Below the pieces are notes generated by a model that worked only from the letters and a program-made list of their open reading frames with translations, did no database searches and was not told the origin of the DNA. Both the position numbers and the translations under genes were made by a program. Shown one piece after another: positions 8,033 to 11,766 of a stretch of 11,766 bases of DNA (positions are counted from its first letter, which is position 1; every line of letters begins with the position of its first letter). This DNA comes from Saccoglossus kowalevskii (lineage: Eukaryota > Hemichordata > Enteropneusta > Harrimaniidae): NCBI RefSeq assembly GCF_000003605.2, contig NW_003121476.1, positions 8,463 to 20,228 on the forward strand. The letters are read 5' to 3'.

Positions 8033-8191
8033 GAGAACGGCACACCATGTGATTCGTTTGAATACAATGGTGAAGGCAAACATGCCGTGCTACTGCGGTA
8101 CTCCACTGACGGGATGACTTGCATCGATAGCGGTCGTCGCTGAGCTGCACGCTACAACTTCGCTTGCGATTGCTTGATAGTCGTGGATTAA
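8033..8191 (+). pseudogene. Exon-like frame with one internal stop
   Basis: After a possible splice acceptor (GAATTCCAG, 8024-8032) a frame reads 36 codons, beginning ENGTPCDSFEYNGEGK and including RYSTDGMTCIDSGRR, to a TGA at 8141-8143. The same frame then continues with AARYNFACDCLIVVD before TAA at 8189-8191. The composition is protein-like (four cysteines, balanced charge) and the DNA is richer in G and C than its surroundings, as expected of an exon. I do not recognise the domain. The internal TGA suggests a decayed exon, though the gene could simply end there, or the frame could be chance; the minus strand is also partly open here. Confidence 0.3.
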
Positions 8192-8929
8192 ATGAATCTT
8201 GATTACCGGTTAAAATGTTGCTCATTTAGCGTTGGTAATCTTTATTCGGAATTGAGTAACGTCGCAACGTTGCCAGCAGAAACCTCCTGATACTTTGATG
8301 TTGATGGTCGCGCCTCAATGGTAGTCGCTAATTTTACTCAGGCTGCGGGTGGATCTTCCAAGAGCCCTTCGGGGTTTATAAAACTCAGTCAACATACATC
8401 AAGTTCTCTCAATCGTAGTATTCCATGTGATGTACACCTAATATGCCAAAAATGTTGCTGAACGAGTTGATTTGGATAAAATTAGCAGACGAAAATTTGT
8501 TTACAAAATAAAAATAGTTCGGCTGCCAATGAAAACAAGCCGGTAGGCTGGTTGGCGATCCGCTCCGCTCAAAAAACTCGCAATATGTTATCGGCTGTTC
8601 CCAATGTAGGACATGAATGTGAAGCTAACGTCGGTTTATAACTAAAACCGGGCACTGTATATGAAGTTCGCACTTTATTGTATTGCTAGCACGTATTCTG
8701 CCGTTAAATTTTTTTATTTCCAACCGTTTTGCGATAGTATTTTGTAGATTGGAGACAGCATTTACATTTCATTCAAAGTTGCGTTGAGATTACTTTGATA
8801 CAGTGTAACAATGTCGGCGCCGGTGATCTTTTACAAGTGTGCAACGTAGCCAAAATAAAAGGCATGATCATTTGAACATTACAAGACTGATAGGAGGTAA
8901 TAAATTTGGAACGAAAGTATTCATAAAAC
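8192..8929. other. Intergenic, nothing firm
   Basis: Local rises in G and C (8270-8370 and 8540-8640) do not carry a convincing frame. A TTTATAAAA string near 8378 lies without a gene after it. No repeat with a second copy in the window was noticed. Confidence 0.4.
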
Positions 8930-9506
8930 AGATTTTGACTCTTGCAATGGTAGCTGTGGGCCAGGAGTGTTTTTCCAATTAGTGACGGTACGACCTGCCT
9001 GTCAAGTATGAACAAAATTAGCCAAGCCAAAAAAAAAAATCCCAGAGGAGTTAAAAGCCGTGGCTGGTGAAAGGTTACCCCAACGTTGGGGTCAATTTTC
9101 TCGGTAATGAAAATAGACATAAAAAACAATAAATTGTTGCCAACACTCAAGCTGAGTAGAATGAGCTGCGTCCGTGCTTTTTTAACATAGAAATACATTT
9201 GGCGTGAAGTTATTCAAAAAATCAGTTTTAGGCTGTTGCCATGGAAATGGTGGTCGGAATTTGTTTTCAGATTTTACAAATAGTAACTTTGTGCCCACAC
9301 TCAAGCTGAGTAGAATGAGCTATGTCTGAGGTGTTGTATCCTAAATTTGTAGCAGGAGATACATTTAGCGCGAAGCTATCCAAAAATCAGTTTTTTTGGC
9401 TGTTGCTATGGCAACGGTGGGCGATTTTTTTTTCAGATTTTTCCTAATAACTAGGTTGAAGGTGTGACCTACCTGCTAAGTTTGAGCGAAATCGGCCAAG
9501 GCAAAA
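8930..9506. repeat. Degenerate tandem repeat, about 3 units of 155-170 bp
   Basis: A 24-base string, CACTCAAGCTGAGTAGAATG plus AGCT, is identical at 9144-9167 and 9298-9321. A second block (acattt-GCG-GAAG-TAT) recurs at 9195 and 9361. A third (GGCTGTTGC-ATGG) recurs at 9231 and 9398, with a more diverged version near 8940. A 41-base block is shared by 8992-9032 and 9466-9506 at 32 of 41 bases. Unit order and the uneven offsets (154, 166, 167) point to tandem units with small indels, or a repetitive mobile element. The long minus-strand frame over 8773-9198 runs through this repeat and is not a gene. Confidence 0.8.
9402..9415. promoter_or_regulatory. X-box (RFX-type) palindrome within the repeat
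   Basis: GTTGCTATGGCAAC is one base from the perfect RFX palindrome GTTGCCATGGCAAC. The sister unit at 9235 keeps the left half (GTTGCCATGG) but has lost the right. RFX factors bind such X boxes in ciliary and immune genes. Whether this one is used is unknown. Confidence 0.4.
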
Positions 9507-10537
9507 AAAACACAGAAGAATTTATATGTGAAAACACTGGAAATCTCACAAAAGTGATTTTAAGGGCAATCTTAGTGGCGCGGATCGTCAATACCATGTT
9601 CATTTGCATATTGACCGTGAAAATATCAAAAACATTATTGCATTGGTGATATGCAAATTAGTTTTAGTCAAAATATGTGACTGCCTTGAAGTTCCATTAC
9701 TGTTGTTCAAATTTCATTTCACTCGGCAAGTATATTCATGTACCCAAGGGTAAAGTATCGTACTTCTAAACATTGTTTATTTCTGCTATGTTTCGAAAAA
9801 CGGTATACTCTTGAAAGGACTACTTTGTTTGCTCCCAGAGCTCATTTGCATATGGGGTGTGGTAATACCGATTTTCAATGTAAACATTTTCCCGTTAAAA
9901 TAATGAAAACTTTTCATCGAAAATAAATTAGGTGAAATTCTATGTGACGTCATGAGAGTTGGAAACGAACAAATTATATGAAACCTAAGCCTACCACTCC
10001 GTACACAATGTAAACTACACCCCCAAAACATCCTTTCACCAGTGCATTCTATTTGACTTCAGGAGAAATTGAAATAAACAAATTATATGACAACAAACTT
10101 AATTATAATTTTAGACTCTAGTTCAGCACTGATTAAATATGCCAACTTAAAATTATTCAATGCCTACATCAGTGAATTCAAAATCTATGTTTAAATCTCT
10201 AGAATTTCATTTGCTATTAATTGCATGGGAGTGCCAGTCTTTTATTTATATTGTAATGTCAATTTCTTGCGATTACTCGGAACATGAAGCTGTAACCACA
10301 GACCGTCTAGGTAAAACCTGGTGTAAGCACCGGTTAGGCAGTCTTGAACTATGCATGTGAAGCCAGCCGGCTGAGAGATATATCCAATCTTATAGATTTC
10401 TCATTGTTTGGTATAACTATTTGCTGCAAATGCAACAAAAATCAATATAAAAATATTACCCACACAGCATTCTACAGGATACTTGTTATAGAAAGTATTT
10501 ATTATGGAAGGTCGGAATCACGTTTATTCGGTCTTGA
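9507..10537. other. Intergenic, regulatory-looking motifs only
   Basis: No gene is supportable. Apart from the octamers, a perfect CRE (TGACGTCA) lies at 9945-9952, and an AACAAATTATATGA-type direct repeat occurs at 9962-9985 and 10071-10094, 109 bases apart. Confidence 0.5.
9602..9853. promoter_or_regulatory. Cluster of octamer (POU) motifs
   Basis: Three copies of the 10-mer ATTTGCATAT or its complement occur at 9602-9611, 9649-9658 (inverted) and 9844-9853. Each contains ATTTGCAT, the binding octamer of POU/Oct factors. The first two form an inverted pair 37 bases apart. They lie 1.7-1.9 kb upstream of the Ig coding start. Function is unproven. Confidence 0.4.
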
Positions 10538-10550
10538 CCCCCCCCCCCCC
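10538..10550. repeat. Poly(C) run, 13 bases
   Basis: Thirteen uninterrupted C, a likely place for sequencing or assembly length errors. Confidence 0.9.
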
Positions 10551-11222
10551 ACTCTGTCTATTGTGAATATTTGAAGACGGCACACGCTTCCTATCCTAAG
10601 TTTCTGCGTATTTTAAATTGTTCGCCGGTGTGAGCGTTGGCCTGCCGAAATACTAGTAGGTTTCGGTTGTATAGAGCGCCACCAGTGGCTGTTCTTGGCT
10701 TCATGCGTGAAGGCAGCATTAGTTGTTTACGTTAACTTTTACGCGTATCAGTTGTGACCTCCTAGTGAACTTTCGATTTTACACAAGACAGTGATGACCC
10801 ACAGCTTTCGTACGTTCTAAAACATTTTTTTTGAATAAATTCACTTCTCCTCCCTGTACAGTAAATAAAATATTTTAATGGCAACACTGCCTTGTTTATT
10901 TATTAATTATTTTGCATGATTATATGATTGAATAATCATTTGAAAATGTGCCCCGCCCACAAAATCCAAACAAAATGCATGTTCCCCAACGCGTTCGGAT
11001 AATCGAAGTTTCTATTCAGGGAATTTGAATGACTCATTTAGGAATCCATGAATGAATCAGATACGAGAGAGTGAGATTTAGTGTCAGAAATGAATGTTCA
11101 AACGTCAGCGATTTGTCATGAACACTGAGGAAAGTTTTGTACATTGTCGACGACTGGAGTCAGTGACACTGAATACACATTCACGTTCTGGATACGTCAT
11201 TTCCGTTCTGCCTCCGAGAATG
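10551..11222. promoter_or_regulatory. Likely upstream region of the Ig gene
   Basis: No coding frame was seen. Candidate factor sites are a GC box (CCCCGCCC, near 10952), a perfect AP-1 site TGACTCA at 11030-11036, and TACGTCA followed by CATTTCCGT (CRE half-site and ETS-like) near 11194-11206. Such short motifs occur by chance; their closeness to a gene start is the only reason to list them. Confidence 0.3.
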
Positions 11223-11383
11223 GTTTACTGTAAAATACTTTATTTTAGCTAGAATTTAGTTTCACTAATTGTTGACGAGTTGTATGTAGAATATAGGAAC
11301 AAAGGTATATTCACTGGATTTTATTTTCACTGAATCATTCTTTCAGCGAAAATTTATTCCAAGTGAAAATAAAGTATTTTATA
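11223..11383. mobile_element. MITE-like foldback element
   Basis: Terminal inverted repeats of about 20 bases face each other: ACTGTAAAATACTTTATTTT on the left and, as its complement, ACTATAAAATACTTTATTTT on the right. Inside, CACTGGATTTTATTTTCACT pairs loosely with the complement of GCGAAAATTTATTCCAAGTG, so the whole unit folds back on itself. A string like the terminus also occurs alone near 4765 (AAAATAAAGTATTTTTACTG), possibly a solo end. Similar elements are common in invertebrate genomes. No clear target duplication was seen. Confidence 0.65.
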
Positions 11384-11424
11384 GTATATCAGTAACAGTG
11401 ACGCAGCCAGGGCTTGCTGGCTCA

Positions 11425-11433
11425 TTTAAATAA
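11425..11433 (+). promoter_or_regulatory. TATA-like element of the Ig gene
   Basis: TTTAAATAA lies about 30 bases before the 11453 element, placing a start of transcription near 11455 and a leader of roughly 85 bases before the ATG at 11539. It lies only 40 bases past the MITE. Support is positional only. Confidence 0.3.
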
Positions 11434-11452
11434 CAATACACTCACTGACTAA

Positions 11453-11490
11453 AGTTGTAGGTGCCCGGATGAAGGAAGTAAGTTAAAAAC
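11453..11490 (+). repeat. Dispersed 38-bp duplicate, copy 2 (in the Ig gene leader)
   Basis: Second copy of the element at 3785 (34 of 38 bases). Its last base lies 49 bases before the Ig start codon. In the frame shared with copy 1 it reads CRCPDEGSKLKTFSD, but an in-frame TAA stands immediately upstream and a TGA ends the frame just past the Ig ATG, so here it is more likely leader than coding. Confidence 0.8.
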
Positions 11491-11495
11491 TTTCT

Positions 11496-11514
11496 CTGAT
11501 GATCGAAACGCGTC
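11496..11514 (+). ncRNA. Hammerhead-ribozyme-like core, helix II missing
   Basis: CTGATGATCGAAACGCGTC contains the two conserved hammerhead boxes, CUGAUGA (11496-11502) and GAAA (11505-11508), followed by GCGUC, which fits the short helix III and the cleavage triplet GUC. Hammerheads of this short type are known in Penelope-like retroelements. Only TC stands where helix II should be, so a working ribozyme is not expected. It may be a degenerate relic or chance. Confidence 0.3.
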
Positions 11515-11538
11515 AATGCAACCGAGATCAGCGACGAA

Positions 11539-11766
11539 ATGGTTTTGACAAGAATCATCTGGATGTTGCTGGTAACATTTCTAAGTTTTCAAGAATCGTT
11601 TTCAACTCCTTATTTCAGCTCATCTTGGTACTGGCGCCCACGCGATTACGAGTACACATTTCGAAGTGGCAGCTCGTACGATTTCATCCATGATATCCGA
11701 TGTTATGTATATGACCTAGAAGACAACACAGTGTCATGGGTGAAGAATGGAATTACTATCAGCGAC
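11539..11766 (+). CDS. Secreted or membrane Ig-domain protein, N-terminal part (partial)
   Basis: The frame opens at ATG 11539 and stays open for 76 codons to the window edge, where it is cut. An in-frame TGA at 11500 lies upstream, so 11539 is the first possible ATG, and its context (G at -3, G at +4) is good. Residues 1-22 form a signal peptide: a basic start (MVLTR), the hydrophobic core IIWMLLVTFLSF and a probable cleavage after SFS. The mature part begins TPYFSSSWYWRPRDYEYTF. IRCYVYD (Cys55) and VSWVKNG (Trp67) are 12 residues apart, as in strands B and C of an Ig domain of the I/V type. The second conserved Cys (strand F) lies beyond the edge. The protein probably acts at the cell surface or is secreted, as an adhesion or recognition molecule; the specific family is unknown. 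Signal peptide and first Ig strands share one exon, with no intron between them, which is less usual than a separate leader exon. A GTAACA and a TTTCAG inside the frame look like splice sites, but using them would break the Ig reading. Confidence 0.7.
   Translation, partial: MVLTRIIWMLLVTFLSFQESFSTPYFSSSWYWRPRDYEYTFRSGSSYDFIHDIRCYVYDLEDNTVSWVKNGITISD

Noticed and set aside
8001-8225. 74-codon minus frame
   Set aside because: It overlaps the plus-strand exon-like frame, and its composition is less protein-like. Kept only as an alternative reading.
8773-9198. 141-codon minus-strand frame with hydrophobic segments
   Set aside because: It lies over the degenerate tandem repeat, and its hydrophobic look comes from A-runs on the plus strand. 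No family features were seen.

Overview
The window looks like AT-rich, repeat-dense nuclear DNA from an animal, most likely an invertebrate. The signs are intron-style splice signals, no bacterial operon structure, a decayed non-LTR retrotransposon with a short-repeat tail, tRNA-derived (SINE-like) modules, foldback elements, a satellite-like array and the start of a secreted or membrane immunoglobulin-domain (Ig) protein. I cannot name the species. The long open frames are few, and most are chance openings in AT-rich DNA or lack an ATG.

Layout, left to right. Bases 1-390 are a 92-bp tandem repeat. Bases 391-1943 hold no supportable gene. Bases 1944-2055 form a small nest of palindromes and direct repeats. 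Bases 2084-2650 look like SINE material, with two tRNA-like RNA polymerase III promoters in a row and a body rich in short perfect stem-loops. An exon-like open frame ends in a stop on the minus strand at 2931-3103. A 37-residue signal-peptide-like small ORF lies at 3731-3844, and its 3' half is duplicated near 11453. Foldbacks, direct repeats and a hairpin occupy 4449-5639. Bases 6006-6690 are the 3' end of a LINE: the C-terminal part of ORF2, a 3' UTR, AATAAA and a TTAC-type tail. A 68-nt hairpin sits at 7292-7359. An exon-like frame broken by one TGA lies at 8033-8191. Degenerate tandem repeats fill 8930-9506, and octamer (ATTTGCAT) motifs cluster just after them. A MITE-like foldback (11223-11383) abuts the likely promoter and 5' leader of the Ig gene, whose coding sequence opens at 11539 and runs off the right edge.

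The best gene is the Ig-domain protein at 11539-11766: 76 residues with a signal peptide, then the Cys and Trp of strands B and C of an Ig fold. Its 5' leader carries a copy of the element also found at 3785, and a run that matches the conserved core of a hammerhead ribozyme with helix II almost missing. That leader is the most interesting part of the window, because it may be a retroelement scrap recruited as a gene leader, or a sign of an old duplication of the gene start. All family calls are from reading the sequence by eye, without database searches.
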